Counted from the stretch's first letter, positions 16,022 to 25,736 are shown. The stretch is DNA of 52,380 nucleotides from Bacteroidales bacterium UBA1223 (GCA_002309155.1 DBXB01000053.1:1-52380); one strand, 5' to 3'. The notes: generated by a model not told the origin, from the letters alone. A program made the numbers and translations.

Positions 16022-19000
16022 GTGAAACTCAAAACACACATATCATTACTATTATTCATTTTGATGTCACTGATTTCTGTGGCACAGACTCCCCCTGCAA
16101 ATAGTAATGACACCCTTCCCGATAATGTCTTTAACGTTGCCTGCAGCCTTCCACCCGACAGCAACGCCTTTGCGATCAGAGCTCTATTCTCTTGTCCCGG
16201 CGTCAACAGTATGTCTACCCCCATGGTTGCCGATATGGATGGGGATGGTATTCCTGAAATCATAGCTTGCCCCAATACCAACCACTCTCCTTGGTTCTCC
16301 TCCGGTCTGCTGATATTCGACGGTAGGACTGGTGTACTAAAACGGACCATCACCACCCAAGAGTATGTCCTTCATGGGCAGTTTATCTCTATTGCCGACG
16401 TCGACAACGACGGACAATCCGAGATATTCATTCTTGACAGGACTGGCAATGTGAACTGTTATAACTACAGTGGATCGAGACGGTGGTTCAATCTCACTGC
16501 CATCGACCGCAACTATCTCATCTCTGTCGCCGACATCAACGGCGACGGCGTTGCCGAGCTGGTCTGCGGGAAATACATCTTCAACGCCACCGACGGCACC
16601 CTCCTACTCAACGGGAGCATGACAGATACTGGCAGGGGTTTTGCCTTGCCACATGGTTATAACGCCAGCTATCATATCCCCTACTACATGTATGCCCTTG
16701 CCGACATTGACGGTGACGACACCCTCGAACTCTGTGCTGGCAACAGCATCTACAAGATAAACATCACCAACACGGCCGGCACCTCTGGCAACAGTTGGAC
16801 TCTGTTGCGTCAAGCGACATATGACTCATCAATAGACAATCTCGACGGCGAGACTTTTGTTGTCGACTTTGACGGTGACGGCGATATGGATATATGTGTC
16901 ATAGGCACCTCCTACAGCATAGGTCCGCCATCTCCCGTCTCCTCCCACACTGTCTCTCCCTATGTCTGGGATGGACAGACAGGTAATATAATAGCACATT
17001 CCAGCATTTCCGTAAACAACAGTTTCGGACCTTCAATACCATACAGTGGCGATCTTGACGGTAATGGACTGCCGGAGATTATTTTCTCCATTGCCAATAT
17101 TGGAATGAAAGCATACACCTTCGACACCTATCATGCAGGAAACATGAGACTGATGCACAACCATGCCCCCTTTGATGAGACTTCCGGCTACACAGTATTC
17201 GACTTCAATCAAGACGGACATGACGAGATTGTTTATCGCAACGACAGCAATCTCTACATCGTCGACGGTTCATCACTAAACGCGTTGAGTACTCCCATCA
17301 CAGCTTACTCTGGCACAATCACCGAATACCCTGTGGTGGCGGACGTCAATGCCGACGGTCATGCGGAGATACTCATCGCTCAATCTAACACACCATGGAC
17401 AGGGATGAACTCTCAAGGGACCATAACAGTCTACGGCAGTGTCGTTCCAGGAACATGGTCTTCGGCCCGCAAGGTGTGGAATCAGTGGGCCTACAACTCA
17501 GTAAATATCAACGAGGACCTCACTGTCCCACAACATCACTTCGACATCTCCACACGCTTCCCTAACGGCAATCAACCATTCAACGCATTTCTCCGCCAGA
17601 TGCCATACTTCAACCAAAACGGAGACATGTTCACCCCTATCGCCGACATAGTGGTGGCGCAAGCCTCTTGTTCAACCTACAATGATTCAGTCCGCATCAC
17701 TGTCGAATACTCAAACCAAGGTCTTGTCGACATTCTGGCTCCTTATGGTATCACATTATATAAGAACGAATATAGAGGGATGATAATAACGACTGACACC
17801 CTGACACAAACCCTCCATCACTCAAGCAGTCAGACCACCTCTCACACATTAACCATCCCCCGCAGTGTCCTCTGCACATTCAACGAGACAGACAGTCTTA
17901 TAATCTCCATCAACGACTTAGGGTCAGGTATAGCCCAACACGGAAACCAACAACCTGAATGCGATACCACAAACAACACACTCAAAATCGCAACTCCCGT
18001 ATTCCACAATTTCGGAGACACTATTGCCACGGCTTGCGACAGCTTCACTTGGTGGAACACTAATTATACGAATTCAACAAATACGCCCACTCACGTCTAC
18101 ACCAATAGCCACGGTTGCGACAGCACCGTGACATTAGACCTCACCATCAATTACAGTAATACGGGTGACACCACCGCCATCGCTTGCGACAGTTTCTCAT
18201 GGTGGAACACGATTTACACAAGTTCTACGAATACAACCACTCACATCTACACCAACACTCAAGGGTGCGACAGTGTTGTCACATTGCATCTGACTGTCAA
18301 TTATAGCAACACTGGTGACACCACCGCCACCGCCTGCGAGAGTTTCTCATGGTGGAACACGGATTACACCAATAGCACGAATTCGGCCACGCATACGTTT
18401 ACCAATGTCGCTGGGTGCGACAGTGTTGTCACATTGCATCTGACCATCAATTACAACAACACGGGCGACACTATAGCCACCGCTTGCGACAGTATCACGT
18501 GGTGGAACACAGTCTACACTAATTCAACGAACTCTGCTACGCATACGCTTACCAACACCGCCGGGTGCGACAGCGTTGTCACATTGCACTTGACTGTTAA
18601 TCACAACAACACGGGCGACACCAATGTCACCACTTGCGACAGTTTCACTTGGTGGAACACAAATTACACGAATAGCACGAGTTCGGCGACGCATACGCTT
18701 ACCAACGCCGCTGGGTGCGACAGTGTTGTCACATTGCATCTGACTGTCAATTACAGTAACACAGGTGACACTTCGGTCACGGCCTGCGACAGTCTCACTT
18801 GGTGGAACACGGTTTACACGAATTCAACAAATACACCCACTCACGTATACACCAATACTCAAGGATGTGACAGCACCGTGACATTGCATCTTACCATCAA
18901 ATCTTCTTCACTTGTCAATGAGACCGCAACTATATGTACCGATCAGTTGCCTCTGACTTGGAACGACACAATACTGAACCCCACCTCCAACACCAGTCTG

Positions 19001-20158
19001 CCGCAACACTATAATTATACATTCAGATATACAAATTATCAGAGTTGTGACAGTATCGTCAACCTGGCCCTCACCGTCAACCCCACAGATACTGTCATCG
19101 ACAGACAGGAGCATTGTGACAATTACATGTGGCAAGACGGGACAGTATACAACTATTCGACGTTCGGTCCGCAAATACACATCAGCAACTATTACGGTTG
19201 CGACAGCATCGTCATTCTTGACCTGATCATCAAACATTCGTCGCTCACAGAACTAACCGACAGCTTCTGCCACGGCACTCAATACGAATACAACGGGAAC
19301 ACATTAACAACGGGAGGCATCTTCATAGACACAATCAAAAACGCAGTAGGTTGCGACAGCACCGTCAGACTTACCCTTACAATGTTGGCGAAACCTATGG
19401 TAAGCATCAAGGATGCCCCCGACTGTGAGACCCAACTACATTATATACATGCCTCTACTAATGTAGACTATCTTGAATGGACTGTCGACGGATATTGGAA
19501 CAACGACTGGGGTTCACAGCATGGCAGGAATCTAATAATCCACCATCCGACATCATTGCAACTATCACTCAAAGTCGATTATCTCGACCACACACTTTGC
19601 CCAAACACGGCGACAGTGACATTAAAACCTATAATATCGCCTCATGCAGAGATGGATGTCTCTCCTGATTTCCTCACCTACGACCAGGCGACCCTCACCG
19701 CATTGTCGAAAAGCACAGGAGCAGACTGGCTACAGTGGTATATAAACTCTGAAGATGCAGGAGGAGAAAACATCGTACAATATACCGCCGACAAGAACGA
19801 GGACTCTGTAACGCTTATGCTTATTGCCGCAAACAGCACTTGTCTTGACACTGCCGAAAAGACTATATATATGCGTCGTCAGACATTCTATGCTCCCAAT
19901 GTCTTCACCCCCGACGAACCGACGAACAAAACTTTCAACATCTTCTTCACAGGCATAATAGAATATAAACTTGACATATACAATCGTCAAGGATTACATA
20001 TCTTCAGCAGTTCAAGCATTAATACAAAATGGTGGGACGGCACATACAATGGACACCGTTGCCCCCAAGCAAGTTATGTGTGGATATTACGCTACCGCAG
20101 CGAGATTGACCCGCAGAATTGGCATACCGCAAAGGGCATGGTGACACTTTTGAGATAA
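16022..20158 (+). CDS. Giant secreted repeat protein with FG-GAP propeller and CHU_C/T9SS-type C-terminus
   Basis: A 1378-residue exported protein. Signal peptide 1-21 (GTG start; MKLKTHISLLLFILMSLISV). Residues about 60-470 hold eight integrin-alpha-like FG-GAP/VCBS calcium motifs (VADMDGDGIPE, IADVDNDGQSE, VADINGDGVAE, VDFDGDGDMD, SGDLDGNGLPE and others), predicting a beta-propeller. A CARDB-like segment follows at about 535-650. Residues 666-965 are six 50-residue repeats (CDSFTWWNTNYTNST...GCDSTVTLHLTIN), with degenerate copies to about 1110. The last 90 residues (YAPNVFTPDEPTNKTFNIFF...LDIYNRQG...WDGTYNG) match the gliding-motility C-terminal family (CHU_C), a type B T9SS sorting signal. 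It is probably a surface adhesin. The repeat function is unknown. Confidence 0.88.
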   Translation: MKLKTHISLLLFILMSLISVAQTPPANSNDTLPDNVFNVACSLPPDSNAFAIRALFSCPGVNSMSTPMVADMDGDGIPEIIACPNTNHSPWFSSGLLIFDGRTGVLKRTITTQEYVLHGQFISIADVDNDGQSEIFILDRTGNVNCYNYSGSRRWFNLTAIDRNYLISVADINGDGVAELVCGKYIFNATDGTLLLNGSMTDTGRGFALPHGYNASYHIPYYMYALADIDGDDTLELCAGNSIYKINITNTAGTSGNSWTLLRQATYDSSIDNLDGETFVVDFDGDGDMDICVIGTSYSIGPPSPVSSHTVSPYVWDGQTGNIIAHSSISVNNSFGPSIPYSGDLDGNGLPEIIFSIANIGMKAYTFDTYHAGNMRLMHNHAPFDETSGYTVFDFNQDGHDEIVYRNDSNLYIVDGSSLNALSTPITAYSGTITEYPVVADVNADGHAEILIAQSNTPWTGMNSQGTITVYGSVVPGTWSSARKVWNQWAYNSVNINEDLTVPQHHFDISTRFPNGNQPFNAFLRQMPYFNQNGDMFTPIADIVVAQASCSTYNDSVRITVEYSNQGLVDILAPYGITLYKNEYRGMIITTDTLTQTLHHSSSQTTSHTLTIPRSVLCTFNETDSLIISINDLGSGIAQHGNQQPECDTTNNTLKIATPVFHNFGDTIATACDSFTWWNTNYTNSTNTPTHVYTNSHGCDSTVTLDLTINYSNTGDTTAIACDSFSWWNTIYTSSTNTTTHIYTNTQGCDSVVTLHLTVNYSNTGDTTATACESFSWWNTDYTNSTNSATHTFTNVAGCDSVVTLHLTINYNNTGDTIATACDSITWWNTVYTNSTNSATHTLTNTAGCDSVVTLHLTVNHNNTGDTNVTTCDSFTWWNTNYTNSTSSATHTLTNAAGCDSVVTLHLTVNYSNTGDTSVTACDSLTWWNTVYTNSTNTPTHVYTNTQGCDSTVTLHLTIKSSSLVNETATICTDQLPLTWNDTILNPTSNTSLPQHYNYTFRYTNYQSCDSIVNLALTVNPTDTVIDRQEHCDNYMWQDGTVYNYSTFGPQIHISNYYGCDSIVILDLIIKHSSLTELTDSFCHGTQYEYNGNTLTTGGIFIDTIKNAVGCDSTVRLTLTMLAKPMVSIKDAPDCETQLHYIHASTNVDYLEWTVDGYWNNDWGSQHGRNLIIHHPTSLQLSLKVDYLDHTLCPNTATVTLKPIISPHAEMDVSPDFLTYDQATLTALSKSTGADWLQWYINSEDAGGENIVQYTADKNEDSVTLMLIAANSTCLDTAEKTIYMRRQTFYAPNVFTPDEPTNKTFNIFFTGIIEYKLDIYNRQGLHIFSSSSINTKWWDGTYNGHRCPQASYVWILRYRSEIDPQNWHTAKGMVTLLR
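18017..18916 (+). repeat. Six 150-bp tandem repeats in the T9SS cargo gene
   Basis: Units start at 18017, 18167, 18317, 18467, 18617 and 18767 with exact 150-base spacing and high base identity (for example TTGCGACAG and TGGTGGAACAC in nearly every unit). Each encodes 50 residues with two Cys-Asp-Ser motifs and a WWNT motif. The lack of indels and the near identity suggest recent homogenisation. Confidence 0.95.
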
Positions 20159-20189
20159 ACAGGCCGCGTAGTACTACCTGTCAGACCTA

Positions 20190-20999
20190 TCAGTTTTGTG
20201 CCTCGGGGTCATGACTACGGCTCATATAGGTGTAACCTTTCATAAGTCCGGTATTTGATGACCCTATGAAACTGAGGACAATCTTGCCCTCGTCAGTGTT
20301 ACCGTACTTTTCCTTGATGAGCTCAACAGCATGAGAGACAATCAAACCTTTCTGATAGAGTATACGGTAGATGTCCTGAATGTTGGCAATCTCTTCCTTG
20401 GAGAATCCACGACGTTGCAAACCAAGGGCGTTAACGCCGATAAACGAGATAGGATAGCGACCGGCCTTCACGTATGGAGGAATGTCTTTGTTGACCAAAG
20501 AGCCACCCATAGTGATGACATGAGAACCTATATGGACAAACTGAAGGATAGCGGTCTTGCCACCAAGCACAGTCCAATCGCCCACAACAATATGACCGGC
20601 CAAGGTTGTGTTGTTAGCGAAGACACAGTTGTTGCCGACCACACAGTCGTGTGCTATATGGACATATGCCATAATGAGGTTATTGTTTCCGACAACGGTT
20701 TTTCCTGATGCCGCCGTTCCACGATTAATGGTGCAGCACTCACGGATGACATTGTTGTCACCTATTTCGACTGTGGTATACTCGCCGTTGAACTTCAGGT
20801 CCTGAGGAATCGCGGCGATGACAGATCCCGGGAATATCTTACAGTTCTTACCGATACGGGCGCCAGGGAAAATTGTAACATTAGGACCGATCCAGGTGTC
20901 ATCACCGATCACCACATCCTCATATATTGTTGTAAAGTTAGATATCTGGACGTTCTTTCCAATTATGGCATCTGGATGTAAGTCGTAGAATGTAGCCAT
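20190..20999 (-). CDS. lpxA: UDP-N-acetylglucosamine O-acyltransferase
   Basis: A 269-residue left-handed beta-helix enzyme that puts the first 3-hydroxyacyl chain on UDP-GlcNAc in lipid A synthesis. Hexapeptide repeats run through residues 1-190 (IGKNVQISNFTTIYEDVVIG...). The catalytic histidine lies in MAYVHIAHDCVVG, and GGKTAILQFVHIGSHVITMGG is typical. The C-terminal helical domain (LGLQRRGFSKEEIANIQDIYRILY) fixes it as LpxA rather than LpxD. Last gene of the guaA-lysM-lpxC-lpxA unit, 17 bases after lpxC. It ends convergently with the T9SS cargo gene, 31 bases away. Confidence 0.95.
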   Translation of the reverse strand: MATFYDLHPDAIIGKNVQISNFTTIYEDVVIGDDTWIGPNVTIFPGARIGKNCKIFPGSVIAAIPQDLKFNGEYTTVEIGDNNVIRECCTINRGTAASGKTVVGNNNLIMAYVHIAHDCVVGNNCVFANNTTLAGHIVVGDWTVLGGKTAILQFVHIGSHVITMGGSLVNKDIPPYVKAGRYPISFIGVNALGLQRRGFSKEEIANIQDIYRILYQKGLIVSHAVELIKEKYGNTDEGKIVLSFIGSSNTGLMKGYTYMSRSHDPEAQN

Positions 21000-21016
21000 G
21001 TAAATGGATTTAATTA

Positions 21017-21940
21017 TTATTTTTTAGTTATTTTACTCAGAATAAGGTTGGCAAGTGCGACATTGGCACGGTGTCCGGGACATTCCAGACGGAAATGGCC
21101 CTTCAACGGCTTGCCTACAAGACGGATATCACCGATAAAGTCAAGCATTTTGTGACGAGCTGGTTCATTGGGGAAATACGGGACTACCGTATTAAGTACT
21201 CCCTCATGAACCTGGATGGTGCTCTTGTCTTTGTTGAACAGACGGGCAAGACTCTCCTTCTCGGACTCGTCAAGAGGTTTGTCGACAAATACGAGGGCAT
21301 TGTCAAGGTCACCTCCCTTGATAAGGTTGGCGGCAAGAAGCATCTTCACTTCGTGAAGGAAGACAAATGTGCGACAAGGAGCTATCTCTACAGGATAGGT
21401 TGCAAAATCGGAGAAACTCACCGACTGGTTACCTATAAGGGAACTCTCGAAACGTATGTTGCATTCCACGCTGAATCCGTCGGCAGGAGTGGCAGTCATA
21501 ATAATTCCTGAGGCGTCGTCACGCCATTCCACATTTTCTTTAATCTCTAAATAACTCCTAGCGCAGTCCAACTCAACTATTCCCGATTGTCTGATTCCGT
21601 CAACCCACAGCACCGAACTTCCATCGAGTATGGGTATCTCAGGACCGTCGATATCGACCACGGCATTGTCGATACCCATGCCGTGGAAAGCCGACATCAT
21701 GTGTTCTATAGTCGATACCGTAGTCTTTCCCGATGCCACCGTAGTGCCGTGGTTGGTATCAACCACAGCAGTAGCGATCGCCTGAATCTCAACAGGAGTT
21801 CCAAGGTCGGTGCGACGAATAACTATGCCAGTGTTGGCAGAGGCAGGGCATACCGTAGCATGATAGAACCCTCCCGTATGAAGCCCCGGGCCTGAGAGTG
21901 TGAACGGATTATGTATTGTGGTTTGTTTCTCTTGTGTCAT
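21017..21940 (-). CDS. lpxC: UDP-3-O-acyl-GlcNAc deacetylase, not fused to FabZ
   Basis: A 307-residue zinc deacetylase, the committed step of lipid A synthesis. Zinc ligands are visible: His80 in STIEHMMSAFHGMG, His263 and Asp267 in HKMLDFIGD; the catalytic histidine is in ECPGHRANVAL near residue 290. In many Bacteroidales LpxC is fused to the FabZ dehydratase, giving about 460 residues; here the frame stops right after the LpxC domain (LILSKITKK) and lpxA follows 17 bases later, with no FabZ sequence between. Its start overlaps the stop of the LysM gene by four bases (21937-21940), so translation is probably coupled. Confidence 0.94.
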   Translation of the reverse strand: MTQEKQTTIHNPFTLSGPGLHTGGFYHATVCPASANTGIVIRRTDLGTPVEIQAIATAVVDTNHGTTVASGKTTVSTIEHMMSAFHGMGIDNAVVDIDGPEIPILDGSSVLWVDGIRQSGIVELDCARSYLEIKENVEWRDDASGIIMTATPADGFSVECNIRFESSLIGNQSVSFSDFATYPVEIAPCRTFVFLHEVKMLLAANLIKGGDLDNALVFVDKPLDESEKESLARLFNKDKSTIQVHEGVLNTVVPYFPNEPARHKMLDFIGDIRLVGKPLKGHFRLECPGHRANVALANLILSKITKK

Positions 21941-24039
21941 TTCAAATTGATTAACTTAAAGTTTCGCATCTGATAAATGTCGGGGAGCTGGTTTTCGTAA
22001 CCTCCCGAAGGTGAAATCTGCTTCAGTTGGAACGGGAAAAGCATGTTGTCGGGAGATTTGAACTTTTGAGGATTGCGCCAAAACTCCGCCCCCATTTTGT
22101 TAAGTGCGGTAGTGAAATACAGCATGATATCATGAGCCACACCAGCATAAAGAGTATTAGGCTCAGTGCGGAACTTGTCTTTGTATGTGTCGATGAATTG
22201 CTTGTGTTTAGTAGTATTGTAGTCAAGATAGCCTGTAGTTACTGTCGTGTAGTTTAGATGCTGTAGTTGCTCAAAATCCAGACTTGGGAAATCCTGAAGA
22301 TAGTTAGAAACCGTTATCAATGTTGGCACATGCGTCGTGAGTGCTGAGAGACGGTTCAGTATAGTTGTGGCAAAAACAGTGTTCTTGTTCTTATCCTGGT
22401 TATATATGCTGACAATGACGTTGTCGTCGGTGGATTTCAACGTCTGGATAAGCTTTGCATTGGCGGCCCAGTCAAAGAGAGTGTACTTGATATTCTTCCT
22501 CTTCTCCAGTTGCGATAAAAATTCGTTGCGATACTCCGACTCAACTGATGACGGATTCTTGTTATTGGAATGGATAAGGTAAAGGTTGCCACCCGAATGG
22601 TATTTCTCCATTATATTGAGCAGAGCCGCAACCGTTCCACTCACTGAAGGCATACATTTAACAACATAAGGGTTGTCGGCGACAACTTCAACACGCGACG
22701 AGAACGGGTTAATCACAAAGACTTGGTGCTGTTTAGCCAGTTCTGCAAGTTTATTGAAAGGTTTCTTCACCAACAATGCAATAATAAAATCCGAATTGGC
22801 GACATGATACCTCTCAAAAGCATCCACCACATCCTCATCCTTTTCGGAGGTAAGGTCAACGACATTGAGCATAATATCCATACCCTGAGACTGCAACTCA
22901 TCAAGAGCCATCAGTATGCCTTCATAGAATTGGATAAATTCAAAGACCTTGTAATCCTTCTTGCCTCGCTGTTCAATGTCAAACTTAGAGGTAGATATCT
23001 CATCAATCTTTGAGAGGTTGAGGGGCATAACAACCGTGATAAACAGTCGGTTCTTGTCTTGTCTTTCTCTGACGGAGAACTGGTAGGAGGAGGTTGTTGT
23101 CGAAGACAGGAATTCGGCCTGTTGGGTTGGGAAGCCCACAGGAATCTCATTAAACGGATATGGATTCACCACCGGGCGGAAAGGCATAGGTAGCCGCCCA
23201 GCGTAGATTGTTGTATCAAGGCTAGAGGGACTAGAAACACTAGATGGACTAGAGACACTAGAAGAACTAGAAACACTAGAGGAACTAGAGGAACTAGAAG
23301 AACTAGAAACACTAGGTGTGCTAGAAGAACTAGAAACACTAGAGGGACTAGAGACACTTGAAGAACTAGAGGGACTAGAAACACTAGGAGCACTAGCGGA
23401 ACTAGAAGAACTAGAAACACTAGTGGAACTAGAAACACTAGAGGGACTAGAGACACTAGAAGAACTAGGAGCACTAGAAGGACTAGAAACACCAGTCGAA
23501 CCAGTTGAACCAGTTGAACTGGCCTGACTAGCGGCGCTGGAAGTAACAGGTTGGCTCGCTGTGGTTTCTGGTGTTGTCTTCTTTGCCGGCACTTTCAGCA
23601 TCTGACCAGCCTTGAGTGGTTCTGTTTTTAATTCGGCGTTAGCCTCAATCAAGTCATCGACAGTGACACCATATTGACGGGCCAGACTGTAGAGCGTCTG
23701 TCCTTGCTCAATCCTGATATAATGGACATTATCATTCTTGAGGACAGCATTGGCTTTGGCAGAGACTGCCGCCACGCTGTTCTCGTTTTTCGGCAACCAA
23801 ACAGTATCTCCAACTTTCATCAGATGGATATCTGTCTTAATAACAGCGTCGTAGTATTTGAGTCCATAAGCCCTGGCTATAGAGAAAAGAGTCTGTCCCT
23901 GCTCAACAATATGGATGTAGTAATCCTTGTTGTTGATGCTCTGAGTGAGAGACGACACCTGGACAGGCACAGTCCTTGTACCTTGTGCCGACACTGCACC
24001 CATCAGCAGGAGCATGATTATTATCAGAGACTTTCTCAT
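21937..24039 (-). CDS. LysM / periplasmic-binding-protein-fold protein with Ser-rich linker
   Basis: A 700-residue exported protein: signal peptide MRKSLIIIMLLLMGAVSAQ, two LysM domains (about residues 40-85 and 105-150; EQGQTLFSIARAYGL, EQGQTLYSLARQYGV) that bind peptidoglycan, a Ser/Val/Pro linker of X-Ser-Ser tripeptides (about 172-275), then a type I periplasmic-binding-protein fold (about 320-690). This combination is frequent in Bacteroidota; the ligand is unknown. I chose ATG 24039 because it overlaps the guaA stop as ATGA; the ATG at 24045 would add two residues. Both ends overlap neighbours, so it is embedded in the guaA-lpxC-lpxA operon. The linker is an unusual 9-bp DNA repeat. Confidence 0.88.
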   Translation of the reverse strand: MRKSLIIIMLLLMGAVSAQGTRTVPVQVSSLTQSINNKDYYIHIVEQGQTLFSIARAYGLKYYDAVIKTDIHLMKVGDTVWLPKNENSVAAVSAKANAVLKNDNVHYIRIEQGQTLYSLARQYGVTVDDLIEANAELKTEPLKAGQMLKVPAKKTTPETTASQPVTSSAASQASSTGSTGSTGVSSPSSAPSSSSVSSPSSVSSSTSVSSSSSSASAPSVSSPSSSSSVSSPSSVSSSSSTPSVSSSSSSSSSSSVSSSSSVSSPSSVSSPSSLDTTIYAGRLPMPFRPVVNPYPFNEIPVGFPTQQAEFLSSTTTSSYQFSVRERQDKNRLFITVVMPLNLSKIDEISTSKFDIEQRGKKDYKVFEFIQFYEGILMALDELQSQGMDIMLNVVDLTSEKDEDVVDAFERYHVANSDFIIALLVKKPFNKLAELAKQHQVFVINPFSSRVEVVADNPYVVKCMPSVSGTVAALLNIMEKYHSGGNLYLIHSNNKNPSSVESEYRNEFLSQLEKRKNIKYTLFDWAANAKLIQTLKSTDDNVIVSIYNQDKNKNTVFATTILNRLSALTTHVPTLITVSNYLQDFPSLDFEQLQHLNYTTVTTGYLDYNTTKHKQFIDTYKDKFRTEPNTLYAGVAHDIMLYFTTALNKMGAEFWRNPQKFKSPDNMLFPFQLKQISPSGGYENQLPDIYQMRNFKLINLK
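23222..23518 (-). repeat. Coding 9-bp CTAG-anchored tandem array (33 units)
   Basis: Read on the plus strand the array is an unbroken phase of nine-base units, nearly all starting CTAG: CTAGAAACA, CTAGAAGAA, CTAGAGGGA, CTAGAGACA, CTAGGAGCA. The last three units are CCAGTCGAA/CCAGTTGAA. There are 33 units with no indels. On the coding strand each gives X-Ser-Ser with X mostly Val, Ser or Pro. Because nine is a multiple of three, copy-number change keeps the frame. Confidence 0.95.
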
Positions 24040-25562
24040 TCCCATTCTATTGTTGCCGGAGGTTTGGAGCTAATATCGTAAACGACACGGTTGACACCTT
24101 TGACACGATTGATAATCTCATTGGAGACCTTTGCCATAAATTCATAGGGCAGATGCGACCAGTCGGCAGTCATTCCATCCACAGACTCAACAGCACGGAG
24201 TGCAACTACACTCTCGTAAGTACGCTCATCGCCCATAACTCCGACGGATTGGACTGGCAACAGCATTGCCCCAGCCTGCCATACCTTGTCGTAGAGCCCA
24301 TTGTCGCGCAATCCCCGGATAAAAATATCGTCAACCTCTTGAAGAATACGAACCTTCTCAGGAGTAACATCACTGAGGATTCGGATGGCAAGACCCGGAC
24401 CCGGGAAAGGATGACGACCTATAAGTTCTTGTTTAATACCCAACTGACGACCCACACGACGAACCTCATCCTTAAACAGACTGCGGAGTGGCTCAACGAG
24501 TTTCAACTTCATATAGTCAGGGAGTCCGCCCACATTATGGTGAGATTTGATGGTCTGCGACGGTCCCTTGACAGAGCTGGACTCAATCACGTCGGGATAG
24601 ATAGTTCCCTGAGCCAGCCATTTGGCGTCGGTGACCTCCTTGGATGCGTCGTCGAAGACATCGATAAAGGTTTTTCCGATAGCCTTACGTTTTTTCTCAG
24701 GGTCGGTGACACCGGCGAGGACCTCATAGAAGCGTGCTTTGGCATCGACGCCAGTGACATTAAGACCCATATCCTTATATGATTCGAGGACACTGCTGAA
24801 CTCATCTTTGCGCAACAGACCGTTATCGACAAAGATACAGTGCAGATTGGTGCCTATGGCTTTGTGGAGAAGCACTGCGGCGACTGAGGAGTCAACACCA
24901 CCCGACAGTCCGAGAATAACCTTGTCATCACCCACCTTCTCACGGATCTGACGAACGGTCATGTCAATAAATGATTCTGGCGTCCAGCTCTGATCGCAGT
25001 GACAGATGTCGACGACAAAATTCTTCAGCAATGTAAGTCCGTCAGTAGAGTGATGCACCTCAGGATGGAACTGGATCGCATAAGTCTGCTCGCCCTCAAT
25101 CTGGTAACCAGCATATTTCACATTGTCGGTAGAACAGATGCAGCGATAATTGGCGGGGACACTCTCAATGGTATCGCCATGACTCATCCAGACTTGAGAT
25201 CCAAGAGGAATGTCCTTCATCAGCGGTGAGGAAGTGTCAATCCATTGCAGATTGGCACGGCCATACTCACGAATCTTCGACTGTTGGACTGATCCACCAC
25301 CCCATTTTGCAAGATACTGGGCGCCATAGCAGACGGCCAGGAGTGGCAGTTTGCCTTTGATATCCTTCATCTCCGGCACAGGAGCATCGGAGGCGTTGCA
25401 AGAATAGGGACTGCCCGAGAAGACGACGCCTTTCACATCGTCAGTAAGGGTCGGTATTTTGTTGAACGGATGAATTTCACAGTAAATATTAAGCTCGCGA
25501 ATCTTACGAGCTATCAGCTGAGTGTATTGAGAACCAAAGTCTAAGACGATAATAGTGTCCAT
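24036..25562 (-). CDS. guaA: GMP synthase (glutamine-hydrolysing)
   Basis: A 508-residue cytoplasmic enzyme converting XMP to GMP. The N-terminal class I amidotransferase has its nucleophile Cys78 in LLAVCYGAQYLAKWGGG and its His/Glu pair in IQFHPEVHHS. The ATP pyrophosphatase loop is LGLSGGVDSSVAAVLL. The C-terminal dimerisation domain ends RVVYDISSKPPATIEWE, the family hallmark. First gene of an operon with a LysM protein, lpxC and lpxA, with a -7 element 24 bases upstream. Confidence 0.97.
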   Translation of the reverse strand: MDTIIVLDFGSQYTQLIARKIRELNIYCEIHPFNKIPTLTDDVKGVVFSGSPYSCNASDAPVPEMKDIKGKLPLLAVCYGAQYLAKWGGGSVQQSKIREYGRANLQWIDTSSPLMKDIPLGSQVWMSHGDTIESVPANYRCICSTDNVKYAGYQIEGEQTYAIQFHPEVHHSTDGLTLLKNFVVDICHCDQSWTPESFIDMTVRQIREKVGDDKVILGLSGGVDSSVAAVLLHKAIGTNLHCIFVDNGLLRKDEFSSVLESYKDMGLNVTGVDAKARFYEVLAGVTDPEKKRKAIGKTFIDVFDDASKEVTDAKWLAQGTIYPDVIESSSVKGPSQTIKSHHNVGGLPDYMKLKLVEPLRSLFKDEVRRVGRQLGIKQELIGRHPFPGPGLAIRILSDVTPEKVRILQEVDDIFIRGLRDNGLYDKVWQAGAMLLPVQSVGVMGDERTYESVVALRAVESVDGMTADWSHLPYEFMAKVSNEIINRVKGVNRVVYDISSKPPATIEWE

Positions 25563-25585
25563 AGATAATATTTATATTTAAGATA

Positions 25586-25593
25586 CAAAAATA
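25586..25593 (-). promoter_or_regulatory. -7 promoter element for the guaA operon
   Basis: On the minus strand TATTTTTG matches TAnnTTTG, 24 bases before the guaA start. The -33 box is weak. Confidence 0.45.
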
Positions 25594-25736
25594 CAAATAA
25601 ATTTTGAAACAACACTCATTTAATATTTTTTACGAATTAATAAGAGTTCCACACAATAAATCACCTTCGGTAGCGTTTTTCATTGTTATCAAAACAATGA
25701 ATAATATTTTTTCGATTTCAGAACCAAAAAAGTTTG

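Noticed and set aside
18017..18916. Regular 150-base spacing that could suggest a CRISPR-like array
   Set aside because: The repeats are contiguous without unique spacers and read through in one protein frame.
20159..20189. Short palindrome GTAGTACTAC between the convergent T9SS cargo and lpxA genes
   Set aside because: The stem is too weak and there is no T-run, so I do not call a terminator.
23166..23492. Leu/Val-rich open frame (LVLLVPLVF repeats) that looks like a membrane protein
   Set aside because: It is another frame of the 9-bp array inside the LysM gene; the repeat is open in several frames by its nature.
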